A stretch of 64,000 nt of DNA. It comes from Merluccius polli. Lineage: Eukaryota; Chordata; Actinopteri; Gadiformes; Merlucciidae. The position numbers and the translations under genes were made by a program. The notes under the pieces are model-generated. The model had not been told where the DNA came from. It did not search any database and saw only the letters and a list, made by a program, of their open reading frames with translations. Each line of letters starts with the position of its first letter. The first letter of the stretch is position 1. The stretch covers positions 150,001 through 214,000 of the forward strand of contig JAOPHQ010005705.1 in NCBI GenBank assembly GCA_030340625.1. The letters run 5' to 3'. Shown here one piece after another: positions 1-10,937 of this stretch.

Positions 1-32
1 AGCAGGGAGGCAGAGAAACAGGCTCAGTCAGC

Positions 33-50
33 CACACACATGCACGCATG

Positions 51-87
<37 letters not shown>

Positions 88-252
88 CACCCCCAATACC
101 CATGCATCTATTTCCACTTCCTCTGCAGCTGTGGGCAATGGCACCATAACACAGGAAGCTGAGGAGGAGCAAGAGAGTTCTCAGACATCTCTTCTCCCCT
201 CACACACTTGTTGTCATCTCCTCTCTCCCTCTCATACATACAAACACACACA

Positions 253-301
<49 letters not shown>

Positions 302-336
302 GCATACACGCACGCATACACGCACGCACACGCCAA
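33..336. repeat. (AC)n cluster with GCAC/CGCA interruptions
   Basis: Two AC tracts (33-85 and about 242-330) separated by unique sequence. Translations of this as His-Thr or Cys-Val frames are artefacts. Confidence 0.95.
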
Positions 337-339
337 ACC

Positions 340-1316
340 ATGACAGTATGGGTTAAAATCCATATACACGGGGTATGCCAAGCATGTGTGTCTAAACTCT
401 TTCTGGAACGTTGATTGGATTATTCAGTCCTGTATAAAGGCCTGTTCTGCTCAAGGTTGCACAGGATGAGGTAAATAATACACTCATTCAAGCGTTAATG
501 CAATTCAGGGCCAATAATTGTGTTTGTGCCGTGGGGAGATTTCCCCCTAAGCGCTGTCATATCTCAAAAAGTTACAAATTCTATTAACAATCCTGGAAAG
601 ACATTCCTACGTTTCTATTGATCACATTTGGTTTTTTTTATTGGATAATTCTAACTGATTAAGGCGCTGTGTTACACCCGGCGTGCCACTGAGGAAATGC
701 TGCTGCTCTTCCAGTGTCTGAATGTCCCCACTATTTCTGCTGCTGAAAACACCCTTTTAATTATCGATTTGTTTATTGGACGGGGGAGGTATACATACCC
801 ACAGATAGATGTCAAATCTCTTACTCCATTTATTCACACTATAATGGGCATGCACCTAATTTGTTTTGAAAAGTTGTATCTTTTCTTTTCGCAAAGACCC
901 TGAAAGCACAATTTGTATTACATCCCTATGTAACCCGTCAACACAATTCACTGGCATTTGAGAAATCCAAAACAACAGTATGAAATTACCTTAGCAAAGA
1001 TCTGTGTGGAATAGAGCTGAGCTCTGTCTATTAACCAGTCAGTGAGTCCGTCACACACACTCACAGATGAGTGTGTGTTTCAGTGTGCGGTGTGTGTGTG
1101 TGTGTGTGCTGAATGTCAGTTGTAGAATGTGCCGTCTGAATATGAATGCTGTCTCCACTGTACTTGTTTCAGTCAAGAGAATGAGGGCATCGAAACAGAG
1201 ATAGGGGGAGAAAGAATGACAGCGCATGACAGAGAATGAGAGATCTGATAGCAGATAAAACCCAAAGTCAATTTCTCCAGATGGAAAATTTGACTTACTT
1301 AACTCATTTACTCATT

Positions 1317-1355
<39 letters not shown>

Positions 1356-3430
1356 CCTTGATGTGTTTATCCAGCCACTCTGTAGTCACACTGGGTACTT
1401 ACTGTTTACTGTAGAGAAATTTGTTCATTGAACCCTGAAGGGCACATTTACGGGCATTTGTTATGAGTATAAGTGATCTCAATTTAATTTAGTGTTTCTA
1501 AATAAGACCACAATAAAAAATATCTTAGGAATTTCAATGTTTTGCGGCTGTAAAACTTTTTTACAGTGATTTAATTTTGGATACATTTGACAATTATATT
1601 AACTTTTATTATTAAAATAGTGTTATTGATATCCACATATATTGTACAATCACAATATAACGCAATACTCCAAATTAAGTTAAATTGCATTATTTTTTGA
1701 TACATGCACACCTCGGAGTGGATTATCCCGCTTATACCATGGCCACTTGCGAATCAATACAAATGTAAGGGTGTTGATTCATATTTTGTGGCAGTTCTGT
1801 CTCAAAATTACAACTTTTAGCTCGCACTACTTTTTGTGTTCCTGGAAACAAACGGCAAATGAGCTTGTTTTCATTTTTTACAAAGTTCTCAATGCTTCGT
1901 TTTACATGTAGGGACCCTCATTATGCTACCGTGGAAGTGTGGTGCGATTTTGATCCTTGTTAGTGGTATAGAATTGTGATTTATTTTACATGAATATCTG
2001 CCCCTACAGCTAGCGTTATAAGCTAATTAGCGGTTTTCGAGAACGTTGGTTACATTCGACTAGAATGAAAACTGATCCCAGAGAACGGTCCAACTCGGTG
2101 GACATGTGTTATGATCATATGCTCTCATAATTGTCCTTTAACATGAGATTTATATGAAATGCGGATGTTACCTTATTACTCCAGTAAATAGAGACGATCT
2201 TAGTAACGACATGGCAACATTACCTTATTACTCCAGTAAATAGAGACAGGGGTAGTTACATTGCATTCATGGAAGGGAACTCAATCTCAAAATAGGTCAG
2301 AAACGGTTGCCAGACCTGACAATACTTCTGGGTGGAGTCTGGGCAGTGTATTTAAGCTGTTTAGTAACTCTTCCCAACTCTTCCTCCCCTGCCTCGTTAA
2401 GTGATTGACATCAGACCCCTGCCAACTGGACCCATGTTCAAACGTTCATCTACCCAGGTACTCTGTGGGGTTGTTGGAAGTGTATTTTATAACTACACAA
2501 CTACGTACCTGTAAATATCTAAAGAAAAAATGACATTAACTCTTGGCAATCATGATGCAGGTTATTTTAATTTTGTTAACTTCATTTTCACAAATGCAGT
2601 CTTTATTCGTAACACATTCAGATCCCAAATATAACGGACACATGGGACTCATTCTTCCATCTCTCTCCGTTGTTGTTAATTCTCCTGCGTTCTCCCACCC
2701 TTGAAAGTGGCCCCTCTTCATATCTGTTGTCAGAGCTCAGACCCCTTTGTAATTCCTCAGATTCCACACTGCGAAACAAAAAGTAAAAAAACAACACACA
2801 CACATACACACACACACACACACACACTCTGGCGCACTCGTTCATCAGCAGGTATACATTACAAACATGCCACTGTTGTTTTCATAGGCCCGGGCTGAGG
2901 CCAGGGTGTGTGATGCCTTCCACCGCCAAATAAACACACTGTGGATCAGAGGAGGCCTATTCAGAGACCCATCGGTCAGCCGGCGCCCCGTCTTCTCAAT
3001 CCGGCACACAGGACTCAGAAGCCAACACTGGAACAAAATGTGATGAGGCATCATCCTCGGAGGGGTCATATCTGGAGTTTACATTTCATAGCACTTGGAC
3101 TTGTTTTCTTTCCTGGTATTTTGCATATTTACCAGGATGTGTCACTGGAAAGGTATCTTTTTTGTTGCTCTTCCTCTTTCCTATTTCAAATAAACAGAGG
3201 CGGGGGCCACCGTCATATAGTTTGTGTTTGTAATTCACATTTTTTTCTCTGGGACCACCCCGAAACATTGTGCGTGAATGTGCGTCACATTGGCCTGGTC
3301 TATCTTAACCCCCCAACCTCAGCCGGTCCACTGGACACTAACTGGCAGACTGAATGAGAGCCAGTGATGAGCTACATTCCAGTCTCAACAGTTCCAATGT
3401 CTCAGCAGCGACACAAAATCCATCCTTTAT
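340..3430. other. No gene seen
   Basis: Mostly AT-rich unique sequence with a (TG)n at 1088-1108, (CT)n at 1319-1352, a 28-bp direct repeat near 2.2 kb and (AC)n at 2794-2826. The 138-codon frame at 2941-3357 lacks coding bias and family features. Confidence 0.6.
2168..2247. repeat. 28-bp direct repeat, period 52
   Basis: A 28-base block containing ACCTTATTACTCCAGTAAAT occurs exactly at 2168-2195 and 2220-2247, with 24 unrelated bases between. Confidence 0.9.
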
Positions 3431-3600
3431 TTACTCCCCCCCCCCCCCCCCCAGTAAACAAACAGGAGTCAATAAAGGAGCTGGCGCGGGCCAGTGTTGT
3501 GTTCCTGAGTGCAGCGCCTGTGGTGAAATTCAGGCATTCGGCCAACAGACATGGCTGTTGAAAGAAGAGAGAAACAGAGAGATGGGGTGAGAGAGACAGG

Positions 3601-3601
3601 G

Positions 3602-3667
<66 letters not shown>

Positions 3668-3670
3668 GAC

Positions 3671-3707
<37 letters not shown>

Positions 3708-3710
3708 CAA
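3601..3710. repeat. (GA)n microsatellite
   Basis: About 100 bases of GA with periodic GACA interruptions at the right end. Confidence 0.97.
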
Positions 3711-4326
3711 CAGCAAGCCGTTTGTATTTTGATAACACTTTCAGGCATTTTCAGCGATCGTCCCGACGAATAGTGTCAAATTAAACGTTGATAACTCAGA
3801 CACAATGTGAGCATCGCGTCTCTGCTCAGCTTGAGCTGAAGTGCCTCAGAACCATTACGAATGACTTGTTCTGTTGTCCGTGGCAAGAGAGACAAACATT
3901 TATAACGAGAAAGGGGCGATCAATTGGTATAAGTAAACTCTTCCATACTCCCATGATAAAAGACCACCACCAGCACAAGTCCATCCATTGATACTATTGC
4001 AGTCTCGTGTCTGTTTTCTGTGGTTGAGTTGATATTCTGTGACTTCCTTAAACTCCCTCTCCCTATTCATTAAATGTCTCTCTCTCTCTCTTTCTTTCCC
4101 TCCCTTTCTCCTCTCTACCTCCTCCCTTTCTTTGCCAGCTGTCAGTATTGGCAGAGTGCCACACAGGCGCTCGTCTCTCGGCTAGTGACAGATGCAGCAG
4201 CAGCAAGGCAGAGAGAATAAATAGAGAGAGAGGGGGAGAGAGGGGGAGAGCGCGAGACGGGCGGAGAGAAAGAGTGAGACAGCTGACAGATAGAGAAAGA
4301 TGAAGAATGTGAGGGAAACATAAAGC

Positions 4327-4357
<31 letters not shown>

Positions 4358-5061
4358 GTGGGGAGGATGGGGTTTTGTGTGTGTGTGTGTTGTGGGGTGA
4401 GATTGAAACAACAGAATGTTAATGTCTTATTGTGTCATTGTGTCAGAGGGGACAAGATGCAGGACTAGGTCATAGCCAATAATCACAGCCAGATGGACTG
4501 TGTTAGGGGTGTGAGACGGGAGAGGGAGAGAGAGAGAGGGAGAGAGAGAGAGGGAGGGAGAAACAAGATGCCCAGGATCTTTATTTTGACTTTTATTTTG
4601 ACATAATACCTCATGATTCTTCTGTGATACACTTTCAATATTACCTAGGCCACACACACCTTTGACACAAAATGTTTAACTGCTACAACTGGTCTCCTTC
4701 GCATGTTGCATCATCGATGGGGCCACATCTGTCTGGCATTTAAGTCCCGTTCCTCTGTTTTCCCCTCATTAACATTCCACAGTGCCTTGTTTTGAACCCA
4801 TGACATTGGGAATTTACCTTGACCAAAACGCTGTTGTTTTCCTCAGGCTCGCACTCAAATTGGACCTGTCATTTAAGTTTTCACAGGGGGCGGGTTCGTC
4901 AAATGTACATATCCAATGTCAGGCTCCGGTGTCGCAGTGGCTCTGAAAGTCAAGGGGGCCCTCATACAGAGAAAGGGATCCTGGCACACAGAAAGAAAAA
5001 AAGAGAAACCGTGTTATTCCACACATATTTAGTACACTACACACACAAACACACACACACA
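3711..5061. other. No gene seen
   Basis: Unique sequence plus (GA) patches near 4220-4270 and 4516-4560 and (GT)n at 4330-4395. Confidence 0.6.
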
Positions 5062-5176
5062 CACTGGAGTAGGGATGGGAATCGAAAACCGGTTCTTGTT
5101 GAGAACCGGTTCCCAGTGTTTCAATTCCTTGGAATCGTTTGCAAACGATTCCCTTATCGATTCCAGTGGACGCGAA

Positions 5177-5184
5177 TGACGTCA
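5177..5184. promoter_or_regulatory. Perfect CRE palindrome in the hAT element leader
   Basis: TGACGTCA, the full ATF/CREB consensus, lies 58 bases before the BED-finger ATG and within a CG-rich patch. It may be part of the transposon's own promoter. Confidence 0.5.
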
Positions 5185-5242
5185 CCACGCACGTTGCGTA
5201 GCGACTCCAGCAGTCAACAGTAGCCAGCAGTCAACAGTAAAC

Positions 5243-5467
5243 ATGGCGCCCAAGCGGTACAAACGCTCCAAAGTTTGGTTACACTTCACAAGAAAAGACG
5301 ACAACAGGGCAACTTGCAATACTTGCAACGTGGATATTTCCTCAAAGGGAGGAAATACTTCCAACATGCAAAAACATTTGTGCACACAGCATGCGATAAC
5401 GATTTCTGAATGTCGCGTTTTCGATGCGCTCCGGACGAACGTCACTGAATCCTTTTTTTCCAAATGA
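5243..5467 (+). CDS. BED-type zinc finger fragment of hAT transposase
   Basis: A 74-residue frame inside the hAT element starts MAPKRYKRSKVWLHF and carries a BED finger: W12, F15, C25, C28, H45, H50 (C-x2-C-x16-H-x4-H) with the typical TSNMQKHL run. BED fingers are the N-terminal DNA-binding domain of hAT transposases and of domesticated ZBED proteins. Full transposases run roughly 600 residues with a catalytic RNase-H-like fold and C-terminal dimerisation region; all of that is missing here. The frame ends in TGA at the 3' subterminal repeats. It could make a DNA-binding-only peptide, or be an unexpressed remnant. Confidence 0.8.
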   Translation: MAPKRYKRSKVWLHFTRKDDNRATCNTCNVDISSKGGNTSNMQKHLCTQHAITISECRVFDALRTNVTESFFSK

Positions 5468-7093
5468 GAATCGATAAGAGAATCGATAAAGAACCGAATC
5501 GTTAAGCGGAATCGAAAATGGAATCGGAATCGGAAAAATCGTATCGATTCCCATCCCTACACTGGAGTCAGTTGGACATTAGATACAACTAGTAAAATGT
5601 TGCTTTAGTGTAGAACCTTACTCTCTCCTTCTCAGCACCAGCGGTACCCTCTCCCTTAACTTTTGCCAGCGATATTTCCACCTATTGGGGATGACAAATT
5701 GCAGTCATTAAACATTTAAATGGGCTTGCTTTGCATAATAATTCACAGCAGTATAAAAGACGTACGAAGAGGGAATTTTTCCTATTCAGCTGAGAGGGCC
5801 GTGAGCTGACATTGTGCGCCATGTCAACAAAGACACGCGGAACACACAAAACAAACAAACAAACAAAATGGGCGTGGCCATAAGTGTCATTGTTGTTGCT
5901 CTGTTTTCACTGGGACCGTTGCCCAGCCAGCCCGCCCCATTTTTCCTTTGTCTCACCTCAAAACCCCCATCTGGTGTGTGTGTGTGTGTGTGTGTGTCGG
6001 AGGCTAATTCACTTCCTTGGACACCATCTGCTGTGTGACTTTCTACAGTAAATTGAGCCCGGTGGGCTCGCTTGCTGTCTTACAGGGGGAGAGAGTCTCG
6101 GCAGCAGCAGCGGCGGTGGCGGCGGTGGCAGCGGCGGCGGTGATGTCACCTGTTGGACACAGCCGCCTTCTGCTGCTGAGGGTTGGGTTACGCTGGACGA
6201 CCAGACATCCCAGGGAGGGGAGAGGCCCCGTGGAGGTATGGATGGGGGGGGGGGGGGGGGGGGTAGGGCGGTGGCACACGTTAACACTTTAACAACCGTA
6301 ATCTCCTTATTACCGACGCATGCGGTGGAACAGCGACTACAGGGTCTTGTTTGCCATACAGTACGGTACATGATAAACTGGAGCGCGGATCAGTAGGAAA
6401 AGGCATGAAAAAGATTTATAACGGTGCTAATGTTAGCGCCCACCTGTACCCAAACAAAAAAACCCAAAAAACCCACCTCATCCATCTCTTTAAAATATCT
6501 CGTTAAGACTTTTTCTGTATTATTATTCAGAATCTGAGCGCTGGAAGAGAACATCCATGGCGACGATCGCATGCACATTTAATGAGATATCAGGTCTCTA
6601 ATTGGATATCTTCATTAGCCAAGATTTCATTTTGGAGCATGTCAGCCTTGTGGAAATAAAGTGTGATTATGGTGTCAGAAGATTGACGTTCAATTATGGA
6701 GCCCAGTGGGGGATCTGCACATATTAAGAAGCCACACTCTCACTTTTTCCAAGTAGAATGAACAAAATGGAAAGCACAAAAAAAAAAACCTCCAACAACA
6801 ATACAATTGTAGGCAGGGACAGCAAGATGGAGGACTTGGTGTGGACTCACACAACACAGAGCTGCTGCAAAGCCCCATGGGCTGAACAACAGCTGTTGAA
6901 GTTATGAATAGGTATGGAAATAAATTCAGGAGTTATGACGTTAAATGCATTTTCAGGAATGCTTGAAGGACCGAAGGAATAGAGTTTCTGGCCAAAACCC
7001 CTTAATGGATGTGTTGCTGGGTTATGGAAATAAATGGCCTGTCTTTGCCTCGGTTTCTGCTCTCACTTCAAGCTCATTTCCATTTCATTTTTT

Positions 7094-7105
7094 TCTCTCT
7101 CTCTT

Positions 7106-7138
<33 letters not shown>

Positions 7139-7145
7139 GTCTCTG

Positions 7146-7230
<85 letters not shown>
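7094..7230. repeat. (CT)n microsatellite
   Basis: Over 130 bases of CT with a few CTGT interruptions on the left; the right 70 bases are nearly pure. Confidence 0.97.
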
Positions 7231-7231
<1 letters not shown>

Positions 7232-8376
7232 CCCCCTCACACAATGCCTTTTTGACCTTCTGTCTCTCTACCCCTGGTGAAGAGTTGGATTTCTCCTAAG
7301 CTCTGCCATCTGTGTCTTGTGTGATATGACCCCCTTTTTCCCCCTGTGATTCAGGAAGTGAATGTGAAGCAAGATCTGCTAGAAGAATTGCAGTCTAAAA
7401 AAAAAAAAAGCCTGTGTGGGAAGTAAGTAGCGCATGGGTTTTGTGTGCCACAGACACAAAACAGGCAATGTATGGGCTTGTGTGGACTGCTGATATAAAT
7501 TAGGTGAGGAAAACAGTGAGGCGTTTGAGTGGTGAGAGAAATGTAGGCACCCGCTAACACATGAATTGGATGTGTAACAACTGTAGCAGAGTATAGCAAC
7601 TGGATTCTTGCAGCTGTTAAAACTGTAGCCTACTTGTCTTGTGTGTGTATGTGTCTGTGTGTGTGTGTGTGTGTATTTGACTGTGCCCCTGTATATTCGA
7701 TATGTAGTGTGTGTGCCTTAGAGTGTGTGTGTGCGTGTGTGTTTGTGTGTGCGTGCGTGTGTGCAGGGTTCGGCACAGAAGCAGGGTGTGGGCTGAGCGT
7801 CTGTGTGTCAGTCAAAAAGCTCAACACTTTTTGCTATCGCCTTCAGGCTCTGACAGCAAGACTCCCTCCCCCTCTCTCCCCTCCCCGCCTATATAACCAG
7901 CGTGCCAGAAAGTTGCGGCCTCCTCCTAGTCATTAAACTCGATAGACTAGTTGATAAAATCTAGTTATTGTTGTGTGTGTCATTGTTTTGCTGGGGAGAA
8001 AAACTCATCTAATCATCTAATCATGATAGAGAACACACACACACACACACACACACACACCTCTTACCAAAGCCAGAATAGCAATCGATTCCCAGTGCTC
8101 ATTTAGTGCAATCAATGCTTATGTAGAATCAATGTGCTACTGATGTGACTCTGTGTCCTCCTAACTCATCCCTGTCACAGTTACCATACAAGGCTCTACA
8201 CACACTGTGGCCTGACACGGCCGTTCTTCACTTCACAACCAGATCTGCTCATAAAGACAATGGTGCAGATCGAAGTGGTTTTATTTGTCTTCTTATTGTA
8301 TCGGTGTCGTGTGTATGTATATGTGAATGTGTGCTTGGATGTATGAGTCTGATGTAGTATATGGATGCTCTGTGAA

Positions 8377-8377
8377 T

Positions 8378-8411
<34 letters not shown>

Positions 8412-8569
8412 TGTGAGTGTGAGAGTATGTGTGTGTGTGTCTATATATGTGTGTGAGAGAGAGTGTGTATGTTAGTGTGTGCGTGTGTGTGTGTTTGAGA
8501 GCATGTGTGTGTGTGCGAGTATGTGTGTGTGTTTATACATATGTGTGAGAGAGAGAGAGAGTGTGTATG

Positions 8570-8627
<58 letters not shown>

Positions 8628-8700
8628 AGAGCATGTGTGTGTGTGTGAGTATGTGCGTGTGTCTATATATGTGTGAAAGAGAGTGTGTAAGTTAGTGTGT
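8377..8700. repeat. (TG)n-rich complex repeat
   Basis: Over 300 bases of TG broken by GAGAGAGAGTGTGTATGTTAGTG blocks that recur three times (near 8457, 8549 and 8671), which suggests a higher-order unit of roughly 100 bases. Confidence 0.93.
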
Positions 8701-9639
8701 GATGCTGTATATGGGTGCTCAGTGGGTTGCAGGAGTTGGCAGCAGTGGACACAGGGGAGATCTAAACCAGGGGGACGGTCTCCATCTGTCAGCCTGCTTT
8801 ACTCTTAAGTGACCATCACTCAGGATTGATTGGCCACAGAATGCATTAGCCCTCTGGCTTTTCCTCTTTCCTCCTCTCTTTCCTCCTCTCCCTCCCCTTG
8901 ATCTTTTTTTTTTACACTCTTCCCCCACCCGCTCTTATTTCGTTCACATCGCCGTCTACCTGTATCTCTGGCTCTCTATCGCTCTGTTTCTGTCCTTCCC
9001 CTCCCCTGGCTGACTTCCTCTCTCTCCATTTGTGTTTCCTGCTGTGGGGGAAACAATCTCGTCTCCCCTCCCTCGCCTTCTTACACACTTCACACTTTAT
9101 CACTTCAGAGCGAGGAATGGGATTCCAAAGGGAATCAACTGTGAGGGCTGTGAAAGTATAAAAGTATCAACGTATGAAAGTCAGTAGGGATAGGGGGTCT
9201 TAAAGGATAGACGGAGCACTGTGATGTGATGGATTGAAGTTGACGTTGAAGACCTCTCGATGAGGACAACGTTCGAGTTTCACGACTTCCACGAATGACG
9301 CGTGCAGATTCACGCAGCGCCGTGCTCTCGCGGCTTTCTTGTTCGGACGCCGTCGCGTGCTGGCCACGATCGCAGACTATGTATTGATCGGTTGTTACTC
9401 CTACTCCACTCTCTCGGGTCCCGGATGAAGGGAGGGGGCGGTGGTGGAGGGTGGCAGACTGTGGGGCCACTTGAGGGCCAGGGTGACAGAGTGGAGAGAG
9501 GACACCGTGCCTGGCCCGCGCTCTCTCCTGATAAGGTGAGGCGGTGGTGAATGACTGCTATTTAGTCTGTCAACCCCCTCCACTCACGGTGCTGACAGAC
9601 AACCTTTACAACAGTGGAGGTCCCCTGTAGTGGAGGGCT

Positions 9640-9834
9640 CCCACACACACACACACACATACACATATGCAGACACAACACAGACATATTCAAAGACACA
9701 CACACATACACACACACACACACACACGCAGAAACAACACAGACATATTCAAAGACACACACACATACACACACACACACACATGCAGAAACAACACAGA
9801 CATATTCAAAGACACACACACACACACACACACG
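9640..9834. repeat. AC-rich minisatellite, ~57 bp unit, three copies
   Basis: The core caacacagacatattcaaag occurs three times (from about 9675, 9734 and 9791), each followed by an (AC)n tract with a single TAC break. Copies are nearly identical, so this is recent tandem duplication of a unit that includes a microsatellite. Confidence 0.92.
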
Positions 9835-9861
9835 TAGTGAACTACGAGCGTCAACTCACAC

Positions 9862-10105
9862 CAGGGTGGGCCGCAGGCGGCAGTGTCCGGCGTACAGGCT
9901 GGACGGCACGTCGGAGAAGCCTGTGTTCCCGGGGAAGACCACCACACGCCGGCGCGTGTCCCTCCAGGTGCTGCCCACCGCCTGCTGCCTCTGGGAGCTC
10001 CACCAGTAGCCCCCCTTCCCCTGGTGGGGCGTGGAGAAGGCAGAAAGCACCGGGCTCTGGTAGCGCCTCACGTACAGCGGCTCATACAGGCTGAGACGAG
10101 GTTTC
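9862..10105 (-). CDS. Orphan coding exon, protein not recognised
   Basis: The minus strand carries an open frame whose codons almost all end in G or C, a strong coding signature absent from its surroundings. After one base of a split codon it encodes 81 residues, with segments LSLYEPLYVRRYQSP, GGYWWSSQRQQAVG and VVFPGNTGFSDVPSS. The acceptor is a C-run ending AAG. The donor is either gtgtga at 9861 or the stronger gtgagt at 9859; the frame stops just beyond. The residues show no signal peptide or membrane segment. Phrases such as PGNTGF and YAGHCRLRP loosely recall small ciliary microtubule-associated proteins, but that is weak, and I do not assign a family. Partner exons could not be identified: the upstream side is a minisatellite and the downstream side AC repeats. 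Confidence 0.65.
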
Positions 10106-10108
10106 CTT

Positions 10109-10636
10109 GGGGGGGGGGGTAGACGGAGGAGAGGGGGGGTGGGGTGGGGGTAGGCAGATGAGAGGGGGTGGGGGTGGGATAGACGGAGGAGGAGAGGGGG
10201 GGATAGATGGAGGAGAGGGGGGATAGATGGAGGAGAGGGGGGATAGGCGGAGGAGGAGAGGGGGGATAGACGGAGGAGGAGAGGGGGGATAGACGGAGGA
10301 GGAGAGGGGGGGATAGACCGGAGGAGGAGAGGAGGGGATAGACGGAGGAGAGGGGGGGATAGACGGAGGAGGAGAGGGGGGGATAGACGGAGGAGAGGGG
10401 GGATAGACGGAGGAGGAGCAGGGGGGATAGACGGAGGAGGAGAGGGGGGATAGACGGAGGAGAGGGGGGATAGACGGAGGAGGAGAGGGGGGGGATAGAC
10501 GGAGGAGAGGGGGGGGATAGATGGAGGAGGAGAGGGGGGGATAGACGGAGGAGGAGAGGGGGGGACAGACGGAGGAGGAGAGGGGGAGACAGACGGAGGA
10601 GGAGAGGGGGGGACAGACGGAGGAGGAGAGGGGGGT
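10109..10636. repeat. G-rich minisatellite, ~21-24 bp unit
   Basis: About two dozen variants of a unit like GGAGGAGAGGGGGGATAGAC, differing in GGA number (one or two), G-run length and single substitutions (ATAGATGG, ACAGACGG). The two sides differ: left units are more degenerate. On the minus strand it is a long C/T-rich tract ending at the acceptor of the exon at 9862-10105. Confidence 0.95.
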
Positions 10637-10937
10637 GGTTGTAAATGAGGGAAATAGAGAGAGCCACGGACAGAAGATCAATACATACAGTGGATTACTT
10701 GATGTTCTTATTTCCTAGCTCCGCGCACCGCCGGCCGGGACGGACCTACTGGGCCGGACCGAGCGGTATCAACTTAATTGTTGTTTGCTTGCTGAACAGG
10801 TAGCTCAACAGGTAGCATCTTTACCTGCCTCTGAACGTGTTGCAGACCACGGTGTATTGACGTTGTGTGGCTCTGTGCTAATCTGGCAGAGTTGTGTGAA
10901 GTAAGCCAGCGGAGGAGGAATGGACATATTTCCGCCC

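Larger units (their letters stand above)
5070..5559. mobile_element. Intact non-autonomous hAT-type DNA transposon (490 bp)
   Basis: Perfect 16-bp terminal inverted repeats, TAGGGATGGGAATCGA at 5070-5085 and its complement at 5544-5559, are flanked by identical 8-bp target duplications CACTGGAG (5062-5069 and 5560-5567). An 8-bp duplication with TAGGG-type ends indicates the hAT superfamily. Subterminal DNA is packed with GGAATCG/ATCGAT motifs and two AACCGGTT sites, typical of transposase-binding arrays. It contains a short BED-finger frame, so it looks like an internal-deletion derivative of an autonomous element. Perfect ends and duplications suggest a recent insertion, beside an (AC)n tract. 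Confidence 0.93.
5568..9639. other. No confirmed gene
   Basis: Contains (GT)n at 5972, poly-G 6244-6263, the long CT tract, TG tracts at 7640-7765 and 8377-8700, and (AC)n at 8033. Weak plus-strand exon candidates at 6086-6235 and 9427-9535 are discussed as findings. Confidence 0.5.

Noticed and set aside
7890..7897. TATA-box-like CTATATAA
   Set aside because: No downstream transcript or exon can be supported.
10068..10681. Two 199-codon Pro/Ser-rich minus frames
   Set aside because: They are readings of the G-rich minisatellite; the true coding part is only the exon ending at 10105.
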